NCBI RefSeq assembly: GCF_014706615.1
Contig: NZ_CP054877.1
Coordinates: forward strand, 968,765 to 1,032,764
From: Candidatus Vesicomyosocius sp. SY067_SCS001
Lineage (GTDB): Bacteria; Pseudomonadota; Gammaproteobacteria; PS1; Pseudothioglobaceae
Length of the DNA: 64,000 bases
Reading direction: 5' to 3'
The notes beneath the pieces were generated by a model, which saw nothing but the letters and a program-made list of their open reading frames with translations, was not told the DNA's origin and did no database searches. Shown in pieces: positions 31,512-41,917 of the stretch (position 1 is the stretch's first letter; each line of letters opens with the position of its first letter). The translations under genes were made by a program, and so were the position numbers.

Positions 31512-32375
31512 TTAAACAGCTTTAGCACCGCTAACAATCTCAGAAATTTCTTGCGTAATTGCTGCTTGCCTTGCTTTGTTATAAATCAATTCCAATTCCT
31601 TAACCATATCACCTGCGTTGTCGGTCGCACTTTTCATTGCAATCATACGTGAAGATTGTTCACAAGAAATATTCTCAACCAAACCTTGATAAACCAAAGC
31701 TTCAATATAACGAACTAATAACGCTCTTATAACTTCTTGTGCATTAGGTTCATAAATATAATCCCAATAATGGTTTATATTGTCTGATTTAATTGATACT
31801 ATTGGTACTAATTGCATAATTGTTGGTATCTGAATCATAGTATTTTCAAATTTGTTATAGGCAACTGATAATTGCTGTATTTCACCTAAATCAAACCCAT
31901 CAAGCATGATCTTAATCGTTCCTAATAAGTCATCAAAGTGGGGTGAATCACCTAAATCTGTCAATACAGATTTAATATTTAAACCAAAATTTTTAAAAAA
32001 TAAAGTTGCTTTCTTACCAATTGTGCAAACGTTAACTTTAATACCTTTAGCTTGATATTCAACAACTTTCCTTAAAATATATCTAAATAAGTTAGTATTC
32101 AAACCACCACACAAACCTCTATCACTTGAAATAATAATAATGCCAATACTCTGAAGTTTTTTAGAGCTATTCATATAAGGATGTTGAAATTCTGAATGCG
32201 CATAAGCTAAATGACTAATAATATTAGAAATTTTCTCACAATAAGGGCGTGATTCTAACATTCTATCTTGTGCTTTTTTCATCTTAGAAGCTGCCACCAT
32301 TTCCATAGCTGAAGTAATCTTCTGGGTATTTTTAATACTTGAAATTTGCGTTCTAATTCCTTTTCCAGCTGCCAT
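31512..32375 (-). CDS. atpG: ATP synthase gamma subunit
   Basis: The 287-residue protein starts MAAGKGIRTQISSIKNTQKI, has SSDRGLCGGLNTNLF, and ends with the conserved NKARQAAITQEISEIVSGA, the two coiled-coil ends of the rotor shaft. Length equals the E. coli protein (287). It couples rotation of the c-ring to the beta subunits. Confidence 0.99.
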   Translation of the reverse strand: MAAGKGIRTQISSIKNTQKITSAMEMVAASKMKKAQDRMLESRPYCEKISNIISHLAYAHSEFQHPYMNSSKKLQSIGIIIISSDRGLCGGLNTNLFRYILRKVVEYQAKGIKVNVCTIGKKATLFFKNFGLNIKSVLTDLGDSPHFDDLLGTIKIMLDGFDLGEIQQLSVAYNKFENTMIQIPTIMQLVPIVSIKSDNINHYWDYIYEPNAQEVIRALLVRYIEALVYQGLVENISCEQSSRMIAMKSATDNAGDMVKELELIYNKARQAAITQEISEIVSGAKAV

Positions 32376-32388
32376 TATCTATCCTATC

Positions 32389-33936
32389 CTACCAAGTATA
32401 GTTTGTTTTAAAATCATCAATTGCTATTTGCAATTCATTTGCAATTTTATCATTATAATTACCTATTTCATTAATCCTATTCATTAATGATACTTGGTTT
32501 ACCTTTATATAAGCAATTAGTGACACTTCAAAATCAACTATTTTATTTACCTCAATATCGTCTAATAAACCTGAATTAGCAGAAAACAATAAAGTCGCAA
32601 TTTCAGCAATTGATAAAGGTGAATATTGATTTTGCTTCATTAACTCAGTAACACGCTGACCACGATCAATTTGAGCTTTAGTTTCTACATCAAGGTCAGA
32701 AGAAAATTGTGCAAAAGCTACTAATTCTCGATATTGTGCTAAATCAAGACGAATACCACCCCCTAATTTTTTAATAATATTGGTTTGTGCTGCACCGCCC
32801 ACACGTGATACTGATAAACCCACATTAATCGCTGGACGAATTCCTGCATTAAACAAATCTGTTTCTAAAAAAATTTGACCATCTGTAATTGAAATAACAT
32901 TAGTAGGCACAAATGCTGACACATCACCACCTTGGGTTTCAATAATTGGTAATGCTGTTAAAGAACCTGTTTGTCCTTTAACTTTACCATTCGTCATTTT
33001 TTCTACATAGTCTTCATTAACACGTGAAGCACGCTCAAGTAGGCGTGAATGTAAATAAAATACATCACCCGGATAAGCTTCTCGTCCTGGAGGACGTTTA
33101 AGCAATAAAGAAACCTCACGATAAGCCCAAGCTTGTTTAGTTAAATCATCATAAACAATCAGCGCGTCTTCACCTCGATCACGAAAATACTCAGCCATAG
33201 CACATCCTGCATAAGGTGCAATATATTGTAACGCTGGAGAAACTGCAGCACCTGCAACAACAATAATAGTATTTGCCAATGCACCATATTCTTCCAATTT
33301 ACGTACAACTGTAGCTACTGATGAGTCTTTTTGACCAATAGCAACATATACACAACGAATACCACTGTCTCTTTGGTTAATAATTGCATCAATTGCTACC
33401 GATGTTTTACCTGTTTGACGGTCACCAATAATTAACTCTCGCTGACCACGACCAACTGGCACCATTGCATCAATCGCTTTAATACCAGTTTGAATAGGCT
33501 GGTCTACTGATTTACGATCAATCACACCAGGCGCCATTATTTCTAAGGGGCGTACACCTTGAGCATAAATATCACCCTTACCGTCAATAGCCTTACCTAG
33601 AGGATTAACTACTCGACCTAACATAGCCTCACCAACAGGAACTTCAACTAAGCGATTAGTACATTTAACAATATCACCTTCTAAAATATGTAAATAATCG
33701 CCTAGAATAACTGCACCAACACTATCTTGTTCTAAGTTAAGCGCCATACCAAAGGTGTTATTTGAAAATTCAATCATCTCACCAAATTGTACATCGCCCA
33801 AACCGTGAATACGGACAATACCATCACTCACACTAACTACACTACCTTCTGTACGTGCCTCAGCAGTAAAATCAAACCCTTCTATTTGCTTTTTAATTAA
33901 ATCACTGATTTCATGAGCGTTTAATTGCATAGTCAT
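32389..33936 (-). CDS. atpA: ATP synthase alpha subunit
   Basis: The 515-residue protein begins with [18 protein letters not shown] and has the nucleotide-binding [15 protein letters not shown] and the signature [14 protein letters not shown]. It forms the F1 hexamer with beta and carries non-catalytic nucleotide sites. Length matches the family (513). It lies between atpH and atpG. Confidence 0.99.
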   Translation of the reverse strand: MTMQLNAHEISDLIKKQIEGFDFTAEARTEGSVVSVSDGIVRIHGLGDVQFGEMIEFSNNTFGMALNLEQDSVGAVILGDYLHILEGDIVKCTNRLVEVPVGEAMLGRVVNPLGKAIDGKGDIYAQGVRPLEIMAPGVIDRKSVDQPIQTGIKAIDAMVPVGRGQRELIIGDRQTGKTSVAIDAIINQRDSGIRCVYVAIGQKDSSVATVVRKLEEYGALANTIIVVAGAAVSPALQYIAPYAGCAMAEYFRDRGEDALIVYDDLTKQAWAYREVSLLLKRPPGREAYPGDVFYLHSRLLERASRVNEDYVEKMTNGKVKGQTGSLTALPIIETQGGDVSAFVPTNVISITDGQIFLETDLFNAGIRPAINVGLSVSRVGGAAQTNIIKKLGGGIRLDLAQYRELVAFAQFSSDLDVETKAQIDRGQRVTELMKQNQYSPLSIAEIATLLFSANSGLLDDIEVNKIVDFEVSLIAYIKVNQVSLMNRINEIGNYNDKIANELQIAIDDFKTNYTW

Positions 33937-33956
33937 TCCTCTTTAAATTTTAATAA

Positions 33957-34508
33957 TTAATGTGTTTTTGACAAACGTAAACCTAGCTCATCCACCCTAG
34001 CTTTGATTGAGATATCAATAACTTTATCACCATCTTTAATAATAACACCACCTACTAAATCTTTATCTACAATAATATTAATACTTACTGCTTTATTATA
34101 TTGATTCATTAAATCACTCACAATTTGTTCTTTTTCAGATTTGCTTAACTGATAAGAACTAATGATAGTAAATATTTTAGTATTATTTGTTATATTAATC
34201 AAACTTGTAAACAAGATTGCGATACTTGGCAAAATGTTAATACGGTTATTATCTAACAACACGCTAATAAACATCGCTTCATGCGCTCTTAATTCTCTGT
34301 CTAATATTGACCTAAGCAATATTTTAATAGTACTTAATTTATCTTGTTCTAGAATGTTAGGAGAAACAATAAATCTACGCATCTTCTTATCAAGAAGTAA
34401 ATGTGCTCCTACATCTAAAACCATCTTCCACTGTAAATACGAAATATCCTGCTGTGCTAATTCAAAAATTGCATTAGCATAAGGTTTGGCGATAACAGCT
34501 AATTTCAT
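33957..34508 (-). CDS. atpH: ATP synthase delta subunit
   Basis: The 183-residue protein begins with AKPYANAIFELAQQ, the usual OSCP/delta start, and ends with VDKDLVGGVIIKDGDKVIDISIKARVDEL in the pattern of the delta C-terminal domain. It ties F1 to the peripheral stalk. Isoleucine and lysine enrichment reflects the low G+C content. Confidence 0.97.
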   Translation of the reverse strand: MKLAVIAKPYANAIFELAQQDISYLQWKMVLDVGAHLLLDKKMRRFIVSPNILEQDKLSTIKILLRSILDRELRAHEAMFISVLLDNNRINILPSIAILFTSLINITNNTKIFTIISSYQLSKSEKEQIVSDLMNQYNKAVSINIIVDKDLVGGVIIKDGDKVIDISIKARVDELGLRLSKTH

Positions 34509-34514
34509 AGCTAA

Positions 34515-34988
34515 TTACGACAGTGATTCTGACAATTTACCTAACATTTGTTGATGTAATCTAACATCAACCTCCTTATCAAGGACCGCACTAACGCCTT
34601 GTATAACCAAATCAGACACTTGATTCTTTAGCTCATTACGAACACAAATTGTATCTTGTTCGAGCTGAGCTTGAGTTTGCTCCTTTACCTTACCTGCTTC
34701 TTTTAAAGCGTTATATTTTGCATCTTCAACCATATTTGAAGCCTGACGAGTAGCATTTGTAATAATCTCAGTCGCTAGACTTTTAGATTGATTAATAATT
34801 TCCTTGGCTTTAATTTGCGCCTCTGCTTCCTCAAAACGACCACGCTCTGCCGCTAATAAACCATCTTCAATATGTTTTTGACGTTCTTCCATAGCCATTA
34901 CAATAGGCGGCCAAATAAACTTCATACAAAACCAAGTAAACATAGCAAACATGATTAATTGCCCAAACATTGTCAAATTAATATTCAT
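34515..34988 (-). CDS. atpF: ATP synthase subunit b
   Basis: The 157-residue protein has one N-terminal membrane helix (about residues 5-27, [20 protein letters not shown]) and a long charged coiled coil ([19 protein letters not shown] onward), the b-subunit architecture. It dimerises as the peripheral stalk of the ATP synthase. Length is near E. coli (156). Confidence 0.98.
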   Translation of the reverse strand: MNINLTMFGQLIMFAMFTWFCMKFIWPPIVMAMEERQKHIEDGLLAAERGRFEEAEAQIKAKEIINQSKSLATEIITNATRQASNMVEDAKYNALKEAGKVKEQTQAQLEQDTICVRNELKNQVSDLVIQGVSAVLDKEVDVRLHQQMLGKLSESLS

Positions 34989-35023
34989 AACTCAGTCCTT
35001 GTATTTCAAATCATTTTTTTATT

Positions 35024-35260
<237 letters not shown>

Positions 35261-35283
35261 TTACTCCTATTTATAAAATATAA

Positions 35284-36515
<1,232 letters not shown>

Positions 36516-36597
36516 TATAAAGTATAAATTATACAGTCTAGCTTATAAAAAAATCGCTTTTTTATGACTTCCAATCAATTAAATTAATCCTTAATTA

Positions 36598-36619
36598 AAT
36601 ATGATTATATAATCATATT
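36598..36619. promoter_or_regulatory. Perfect 22-bp palindrome upstream of sqr copy 1 (candidate operator)
   Basis: The 11-base half-site AATATGATTAT is followed directly by its exact reverse complement. It ends nine bases before the -35 box, a usual place for an activator or repressor site. The cognate regulator is unknown; extreme AT content means it may also be a simple cruciform-prone repeat. Confidence 0.55.
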
Positions 36620-36628
36620 GTGATACAT

Positions 36629-36657
36629 TTGACAAGTATACATATTATCAGAATAAT
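36629..36657 (+). promoter_or_regulatory. Sigma-70 promoter of sqr copy 1
   Basis: TTGACA (36629-36634) and AATAAT (36652-36657) are separated by 17 bases, close to the consensus. A strong ribosome site AGGAG (36670-36674) follows, seven bases before the ATG at 36682. It is among the best promoter/ribosome-site pairs visible in the window, consistent with strong expression. Confidence 0.8.
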
Positions 36658-36681
36658 TAACTTATTTTTAGGAGTGATATT

Positions 36682-37971
36682 ATGTCTCATGTTGTTGTTA
36701 TTGGCGCAAGTACAGGCGGACTACCTTTTGCCTACGATATTAAAAAAACATTAGGAAAAAATCATAAAGTAACGGTTATTTCCAATAATCCAAACTTTAA
36801 CTTTATCCCTTCAAACCCTTGGTTAGCTGTTGGTTGGCGTAGTGAAGAGAATATTAGTTTTTTACTTGAACCTTATTTAAAACGCAAAAATATTGAGCTT
36901 ATTATTGGTGAGGCTAATGAAATCAAACCTAATGATAACCAAGTTATGGTTGGTAACCAGGTTATAAACTATGATTATTTAGTGCTAGCTACAGGTCCTA
37001 AACTTGCTTTTGACGAGATTGAAGGTTTAGGTCCTGAAGGTCATAGTGTTTCAATTTGCACTACTGCCCACGCTGAATCAGCACGCCAAGAATGGAAAAA
37101 GTTTTGTACAAGTGGTGGTGGGCCAATTGTTGTAGGTGCTGTACAGGGTGCCTCATGTTTTGGTCCAGCTTATGAATTCGCTACTATTATGGATACTGAT
37201 CTTAAAAAACAAGGTATTCGTGATAAATGTCCTATCACTTTTATTACGGCAGAGCCATATATTGGCCATCTAGGATTGGGTGGTGTAGGTGATTCAAAAG
37301 GTTTATTAGAATCAGAATTTAGACAACGTCATATCAAGTGGATTACTAACGCTAAAGTTACTAATATTGCAGCTAATAAAGTTACGGTAGATCAAGTTAA
37401 TGATGAAGGAGAGGTAGTTAAAACAATTGAAACAGCCACTCAGTATACTATGATGTTACCAGCCTTTAAGGGTGTTGATACAGTTGCGAAATTAGCAGAT
37501 ATAGATGCAGGTTTTGTTAATCCACGTGGATTTGTTATAGTAAATGATTATCAACAATCTCCTGTTAAAGATAATATCTTTTCAATCGGTGTGAATATTG
37601 CCATTCCCCCTGTTGAAAAAACACCTGTAATGTGCGGCACACCAAAAACAGGCTATATGATTGAATCCATGGTCACTGCTGTTGTACATAATATTGAAGA
37701 AATGATTGCTAATAAAACACCTACTCATATCCCAACTTGGAATGCTGTTTGTATTGCTGACATGGGTGACACAGGTGTTACCTTTGTCGCTATGCCCCAA
37801 ATTCCTCCCAGAAACGTTACCTGGGCCAAAAAAGGTAAAATGATGCATCTTGCTAAAATCGCCTTTGAGAAATTTTTTATTCGTAATATGAAAACTGGCA
37901 ATTCTGAACCCGCTTACCAAAAGTACATTTTTAAAATATTAGGAATTGAACGTTTAAAAAAAAGTAGATAA
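36682..37971 (+). CDS. sqr: Sulfide:quinone oxidoreductase family flavoprotein, copy 1
   Basis: The 429-residue protein has an N-terminal FAD dinucleotide fold (VVVIGASTGGLPFAYDI), the YDYLVLATGPKL segment, candidate redox cysteines in GASCFGPAYEF and PVMCGTPKTGYMIESM, and a basic C-terminal amphipathic tail (KIAFEKFFIRNMKTGN) of the kind that attaches SQR to the membrane. SQR oxidises sulfide to sulfur or polysulfide and reduces quinone. The exact SQR type is not certain, and the flavocytochrome c sulfide dehydrogenase flavoprotein is a close relative, but no cytochrome partner is adjacent. It diverges from atpI. Copy 2 follows; copy 1 ends KKSR. Confidence 0.88.
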   Translation: MSHVVVIGASTGGLPFAYDIKKTLGKNHKVTVISNNPNFNFIPSNPWLAVGWRSEENISFLLEPYLKRKNIELIIGEANEIKPNDNQVMVGNQVINYDYLVLATGPKLAFDEIEGLGPEGHSVSICTTAHAESARQEWKKFCTSGGGPIVVGAVQGASCFGPAYEFATIMDTDLKKQGIRDKCPITFITAEPYIGHLGLGGVGDSKGLLESEFRQRHIKWITNAKVTNIAANKVTVDQVNDEGEVVKTIETATQYTMMLPAFKGVDTVAKLADIDAGFVNPRGFVIVNDYQQSPVKDNIFSIGVNIAIPPVEKTPVMCGTPKTGYMIESMVTAVVHNIEEMIANKTPTHIPTWNAVCIADMGDTGVTFVAMPQIPPRNVTWAKKGKMMHLAKIAFEKFFIRNMKTGNSEPAYQKYIFKILGIERLKKSR

Positions 37972-37989
37972 TCAATTTATAGAATCACT

Positions 37990-38085
37990 ATGAAATTCAC
38001 AATCACATACTTTCTTAAAGTGTTAAATTACTTTTCTAAAAGTTCTATCGCTGGTGGTTACCCCGCTCGGTTAACTAAATTTTAA
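37990..38085 (+). other. Possible 31-codon ORF in the sqr copy 1 trailer
   Basis: An ATG 19 bases after the sqr stop opens a frame for 31 codons, starting MKFTITYFLKVLNYFSK and ending GGYPARLTKF. In the second unit the same stretch (from 39624) is broken after 14 codons by an insertion of about 15 bases containing TAA. It may be the stump of a lost downstream gene rather than a peptide gene. Confidence 0.3.
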
Positions 38086-38216
38086 AAAGGTGTGTCGGAT
38101 AAAGTTTATACAAAGATTTGTAATTAATAGCTTGAACATATAGCATTGGATACACAAACACAACTCATAAGATGACTAAAATATGACTTCCAATCAATTA
38201 AATTAATCTTTAATTA

Positions 38217-38238
38217 AATATGATTATATAATCATATT
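38217..38238. promoter_or_regulatory. Perfect 22-bp palindrome upstream of sqr copy 2 (candidate operator)
   Basis: This is identical to the palindrome before copy 1, at the same distance from the promoter. Two substitutions fall in the surrounding sequence of the two units, but none fall in the palindrome, which is consistent with, but too short to prove, constraint. Confidence 0.55.
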
Positions 38239-38247
38239 GTGATACAT

Positions 38248-38276
38248 TTGACAAGTATACGTATTATCAGAATAAT
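38248..38276 (+). promoter_or_regulatory. Sigma-70 promoter of sqr copy 2
   Basis: TTGACA (38248-38253), a 17-base spacer with one change from copy 1, and AATAAT (38271-38276) are retained, with the same AGGAG ribosome site. Copy 2 therefore has its own promoter and does not depend on read-through. Confidence 0.8.
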
Positions 38277-38300
38277 TAACTTATTTTTAGGAGTGATATT

Positions 38301-39602
38301 ATGTCTCATGTTGTTGTTATTGGCGCAAGTACAGGCGGACTACCTTTTGCCTACGATATTAAAAAAACATTAGGAAAAAATCATAAGGTAACGGTTATTT
38401 CCAATAATCCAAACTTTAACTTTATCCCTTCAAACCCTTGGTTAGCTGTTGGTTGGCGTAGTGAAGAGAATATTAGTTTTTTACTTGAACCTTATTTAAA
38501 ACGCAAAAATATTGAGCTTATTATTGGTGAGGCTAATGAAATCAAACCTAATGATAACCAAGTTATGGTTGGTAACCAGGTTATAAACTATGATTATTTA
38601 GTGCTAGCTACAGGTCCTAAACTTGCTTTTGACGAGATTGAAGGTTTAGGTCCTGAAGGTCATAGTGTTTCAATTTGCACTACTGCCCACGCTGAATCAG
38701 CACGCCAAGAATGGAAAAAGTTTTGTACAAGTGGTGGTGGGCCAATTGTTGTAGGTGCTGTACAGGGTGCCTCATGTTTTGGTCCAGCTTATGAATTCGC
38801 TACTATTATGGATACTGATCTTAAAAAACAAGGTATTCGTGATAAATGTCCTATCACTTTTATTACGGCAGAGCCATATATTGGCCATCTAGGATTGGGT
38901 GGTGTAGGTGATTCAAAAGGTTTATTAGAATCAGAATTTAGACAACGTCATATCAAGTGGATTACTAACGCTAAAGTTACTAATATTGCAGCTAATAAAG
39001 TTACGGTAGATCAAGTTAATGATGAAGGAGAGGTAGTTAAAACAATTGAAACAGCCACTCAGTATACTATGATGTTACCAGCCTTTAAGGGTGTTGATAC
39101 AGTTGCGAAATTAGCAGATATAGATGCAGGTTTTGTTAATCCACGTGGATTTGTTATAGTAAATGATTATCAACAATCTCCTGTTAAAGATAATATCTTT
39201 TCAATCGGTGTGAATATTGCCATTCCCCCTGTTGAAAAAACACCTGTAATGTGCGGCACACCAAAAACAGGCTATATGATTGAATCCATGGTCACTGCTG
39301 TTGTACATAATATTGAAGAAATGATTGCTAATAAAGCACCTACTCATATCCCAACTTGGAATGCTGTTTGTATTGCTGACATGGGTGACACAGGTGTTAC
39401 CTTTGTCGCTATGCCCCAAATTCCTCCCAGAAACGTTACCTGGGCCAAAAAAGGTAAAATGATGCATCTTGCTAAAATCGCCTTTGAGAAATTTTTTATT
39501 CGTAATATGAAAACTGGCAATTCTGAACCCGCTTACCAAAAGTACATTTTTAAAATATTAGGAATTGAACGTTTAAAAAAAAATAAATTTTTAAAAAAGT
39601 AG
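38301..39602 (+). CDS. sqr: Sulfide:quinone oxidoreductase family flavoprotein, copy 2
   Basis: This 433-residue protein is identical to copy 1 except Thr353-to-Ala (in NKAPTHIPTW) and the last residues, which read KKNKFLKK instead of KKSR because of an insertion around the stop. All FAD-binding segments and candidate redox cysteines are kept, so both copies should be active sulfide oxidoreductases. The longer, more basic tail could slightly alter membrane attachment. Two adjacent copies with full promoters suggest selection for dosage. Confidence 0.88.
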   Translation: MSHVVVIGASTGGLPFAYDIKKTLGKNHKVTVISNNPNFNFIPSNPWLAVGWRSEENISFLLEPYLKRKNIELIIGEANEIKPNDNQVMVGNQVINYDYLVLATGPKLAFDEIEGLGPEGHSVSICTTAHAESARQEWKKFCTSGGGPIVVGAVQGASCFGPAYEFATIMDTDLKKQGIRDKCPITFITAEPYIGHLGLGGVGDSKGLLESEFRQRHIKWITNAKVTNIAANKVTVDQVNDEGEVVKTIETATQYTMMLPAFKGVDTVAKLADIDAGFVNPRGFVIVNDYQQSPVKDNIFSIGVNIAIPPVEKTPVMCGTPKTGYMIESMVTAVVHNIEEMIANKAPTHIPTWNAVCIADMGDTGVTFVAMPQIPPRNVTWAKKGKMMHLAKIAFEKFFIRNMKTGNSEPAYQKYIFKILGIERLKKNKFLKK

Positions 39603-39826
39603 CTAACCAGCTTATAGAATCACTATGAAATTCACAATCACATACTTTCTTAAAGTGTTAAAATGTTAAAGTGTTAAATTATTTTTTCTAAAAGTTCTAT
39701 CGCTGGTGGTTACCCGCTCGGTTAACTAAATTTTAAAAAGGTATGTCGGATAAAGTTTATGCAAAGATTTGTAATTAATAGCTTGAACATATAGCATTGG
39801 ATACACAAAACATAACTTATAATGAA

Positions 39827-40380
39827 AAATTACCTCAAAAAGAACTATTTTAGAAAACTACTAACGCATCAAAATTCAAATGTTAAATAATCATTTTTGA
39901 AACAATATTTAAAATTATACTACTATAACTTCATCCATATAATTCATTATTGTATGTATTAACTACTAAACTAAAAAAGACATAAAATATGCTTGTATAT
40001 ATAACATATACATCTGGTAATTACTGTTGATAATTGAAGATAAATAAAAGTTAGATCTCATTTTTATCGTACATTTCAATCAATCATTCATACACATTAA
40101 AATAATGATAGTAATAAATACTCTTGATAAGTTATCATCGTTCAACGCCGCTATTTTACAATAATTATACTTGTAAAGGATTTTACATTATTAGATCTTG
40201 AACCGCACTATTAACTTTAACTTCATATTTATCTACACCAAAGTAGTATAATAGTTTTTAACTAAAATCAAATTAAAAGCTAGGCTTTCCCAACCTATTT
40301 CATTTGTAACAACAAAAACCTAAGAAAATTCTAATCATTTCAACAACGTACAAATTTTTAACACTTAACTAAAACATTGA
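39827..40380. other. 554-base AT-rich gap, no gene recognised
   Basis: After the trailer of sqr unit 2 there is no intact frame until nadK, which ends at 40381 on the minus strand. recN, which often follows nadK, is missing, and I could not find convincing pieces of it on the minus strand. The gap is most simply decayed DNA. Confidence 0.45.
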
Positions 40381-41199
40381 CTATAGTTTGTGACCCCAAT
40401 GTAATTTAGATCGAATAATCTCAAAATAATTATAACCCTTTGGGTGTAATAAATTAATAAAACTACTGTGCTGACGCACACAAATATCTTGACCAACTTT
40501 AATAACAATTGAGGTTTGCCCATCAAAGCTAACAATCGTACCATCATCTGAATCTTTCACTTGAATCATTACTTCACTATCGCCTGGAATCAATAAAGGT
40601 CGATGACTCATAGTATGTGGACAAATTGACACTAAACCAATAGCATTAACACCTGGATGCATAATAGGTCCACCACTTGATAATGCATAAGCGGTTGATC
40701 CTGTTGGTGTTGTAATAATTAAACCATCAGCGCGCTGATTATTAACAAGTTTATCATTAATATAAACATCAAACTCAACCATTTTTAAATGTTCTTTTCG
40801 ATGAATAATCACATCATTTAATGCTAAAAAATTATCTAATGTTTTATTATTTTGTTTTATTTGACAAGACAGCAAACAACGTTCTTCTTTAATATATTTA
40901 CCATTTAAAACTTCTGAAACAATATCAAACATACCTTTTAACGGTACATCAGCCAAAAAACCCAACCGACCAAGATTAATACCTAAAATTGGAATGTTGT
41001 TGTCAACAAAACTACGTGCAGTACTAAGTATCGAACCATCGCCACCCACAACAATAATCAAGTCTGCTTGTTGAATAATACTTTTATTCCCAGATACTAC
41101 ATCTACGCTATGGATTAATAAAAATTCACTTAACCTAATAGCCGTGTCCTCACTCACAGAATCATTGGGTTTAGTAATAATACCAATTGTGTTAAACAT
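40381..41199 (-). CDS. nadK: NAD kinase
   Basis: The 272-residue protein has the GGDG motif (IIVVGGDGSILSTAR), the NLGRLGFLADV loop and TPTGSTAYALSSGGPIMHP, all diagnostic of NAD kinase (PpnK). It phosphorylates NAD to NADP in the cytoplasm. It is divergent from grpE, as in many gammaproteobacteria where nadK and grpE are back to back. Confidence 0.97.
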   Translation of the reverse strand: MFNTIGIITKPNDSVSEDTAIRLSEFLLIHSVDVVSGNKSIIQQADLIIVVGGDGSILSTARSFVDNNIPILGINLGRLGFLADVPLKGMFDIVSEVLNGKYIKEERCLLSCQIKQNNKTLDNFLALNDVIIHRKEHLKMVEFDVYINDKLVNNQRADGLIITTPTGSTAYALSSGGPIMHPGVNAIGLVSICPHTMSHRPLLIPGDSEVMIQVKDSDDGTIVSFDGQTSIVIKVGQDICVRQHSSFINLLHPKGYNYFEIIRSKLHWGHKL

Positions 41200-41290
41200 A
41201 TTTGTTGATCATTAAGATTAAATTCTTTAAAATAGCCATTATAATAAATAATATATTAAGTTAATTTATAGATAATTTCATTTATTACAT

Positions 41291-41328
41291 ATAAATCAAT
41301 ACTTTTAACATAAATCAATATTTTTAAC
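41291..41328. repeat. Two tandem copies of a 19-base repeat in the nadK-grpE intergenic region
   Basis: ATAAATCAATACTTTTAAC (41291-41309) is followed directly by the same sequence with one C-to-T change (41310-41328). It lies 26 bases upstream of the grpE ATG, where it could carry promoter or regulatory sites, or be a neutral slippage duplication. Confidence 0.6.
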
Positions 41329-41353
41329 AAATATACATGAATTGAACAACAAA

Positions 41354-41917
41354 ATGACAAAAAAGAAATCAGAAAAAAAGAATCAGAAAAAACCTTCAGT
41401 AGAAAAAAAAGATATTGAAGCCACTACTAAAGTTGACTTGCAACCACCTCAAGATAATGATTTACAAGAACAACTAGCCCAAGCTCAGCAATCTGCTAAG
41501 GATAATTGGGATCAACTTTTAAGGTCTCGAGCAGAAATGGAAAACCTTAAACGCCGGAATACTAAAGATATCGAAAATGCACACAAATTTGCATTAGATA
41601 GTTTCGTCAGAGCATTACTTGAAGTAAAAGACTCACTAAGCATGAGTATTAAAACTGCACAAGAAGAAAAAGCAACTGTTAACCATATTGTGGAAGGATT
41701 AGAAATGACTGATAAAGTTTTTTTATCAACTCTAAAAAAATTTGGTGTAGAAATGATTAATCCTGAAGGCGAAACCTTTAATCCACAATTGCACGAAGCT
41801 GTTACCATGATACCCATGACAGACAAAGACCCTAATTCTGTTTTAGAAGTCGTACAATTTGGATTTACTTTAAATGAACGCTTAGTTCGCCCAGCAATGG
41901 TAGTTGTTGTTCAATAA
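41354..41917 (+). CDS. grpE: Nucleotide exchange factor GrpE
   Basis: The 187-residue protein has a charged, low-complexity N-terminus ([13 protein letters not shown]), a long coiled coil and the GrpE signature [13 protein letters not shown] with [21 protein letters not shown]. It releases ADP from DnaK. A TTG at 41342 could add four residues; ATG at 41354 is more likely. dnaK and dnaJ, its usual neighbours, do not follow. Confidence 0.95.
   Translation: MTKKKSEKKNQKKPSVEKKDIEATTKVDLQPPQDNDLQEQLAQAQQSAKDNWDQLLRSRAEMENLKRRNTKDIENAHKFALDSFVRALLEVKDSLSMSIKTAQEEKATVNHIVEGLEMTDKVFLSTLKKFGVEMINPEGETFNPQLHEAVTMIPMTDKDPNSVLEVVQFGFTLNERLVRPAMVVVVQ

Larger units (their letters stand above)
36563..38181 (+). 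repeat. Tandem duplication unit 1 (sqr with promoter and trailer, 1,619 bp)
   Basis: The sequence from 36563 recurs from 38182 at a constant offset of 1,619 bases across the promoter and coding region. The unit contains the palindrome, promoter, sqr and about 200 bases of trailer. The two copies are directly abutting head to tail, with no insertion-sequence or target-site signature at the junction. Confidence 0.95.
37972..38300 (+). other. Gap between the sqr copies: trailer 1 and promoter region 2
   Basis: The gap holds the trailer of unit 1 (37972-38181) with the 31-codon frame, and the palindrome and promoter of unit 2 (38182-38300). A weak hairpin with ACTTT/AAAGT arms near 38013-38025 is followed by A/T-rich sequence; it might attenuate but is not a convincing terminator, so read-through from copy 1 to copy 2 is possible. 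Confidence 0.5.
38182..39826 (+). repeat. Tandem duplication unit 2 (sqr with promoter and trailer)
   Basis: This second unit repeats unit 1. I count two changes in the 119 bases before the ATG, two in the first 1,270 coding bases (one silent at codon 34, one Thr-to-Ala), and then about a dozen substitutions and indels in the last codons and trailer, which extend this copy by about 25 bases. Homology fades near 39826. Confidence 0.93.

Noticed and set aside
38049..38080. GC-richer, possibly tRNA-like stretch in the sqr trailer
   Set aside because: No cloverleaf, T-loop or acceptor pairing can be formed; it is part of the 31-codon frame.
39201..39539. 112-codon frame antisense to each sqr copy
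   Set aside because: It occurs in both copies only because the genes are duplicated, has no start signals, and mirrors the sqr codons.
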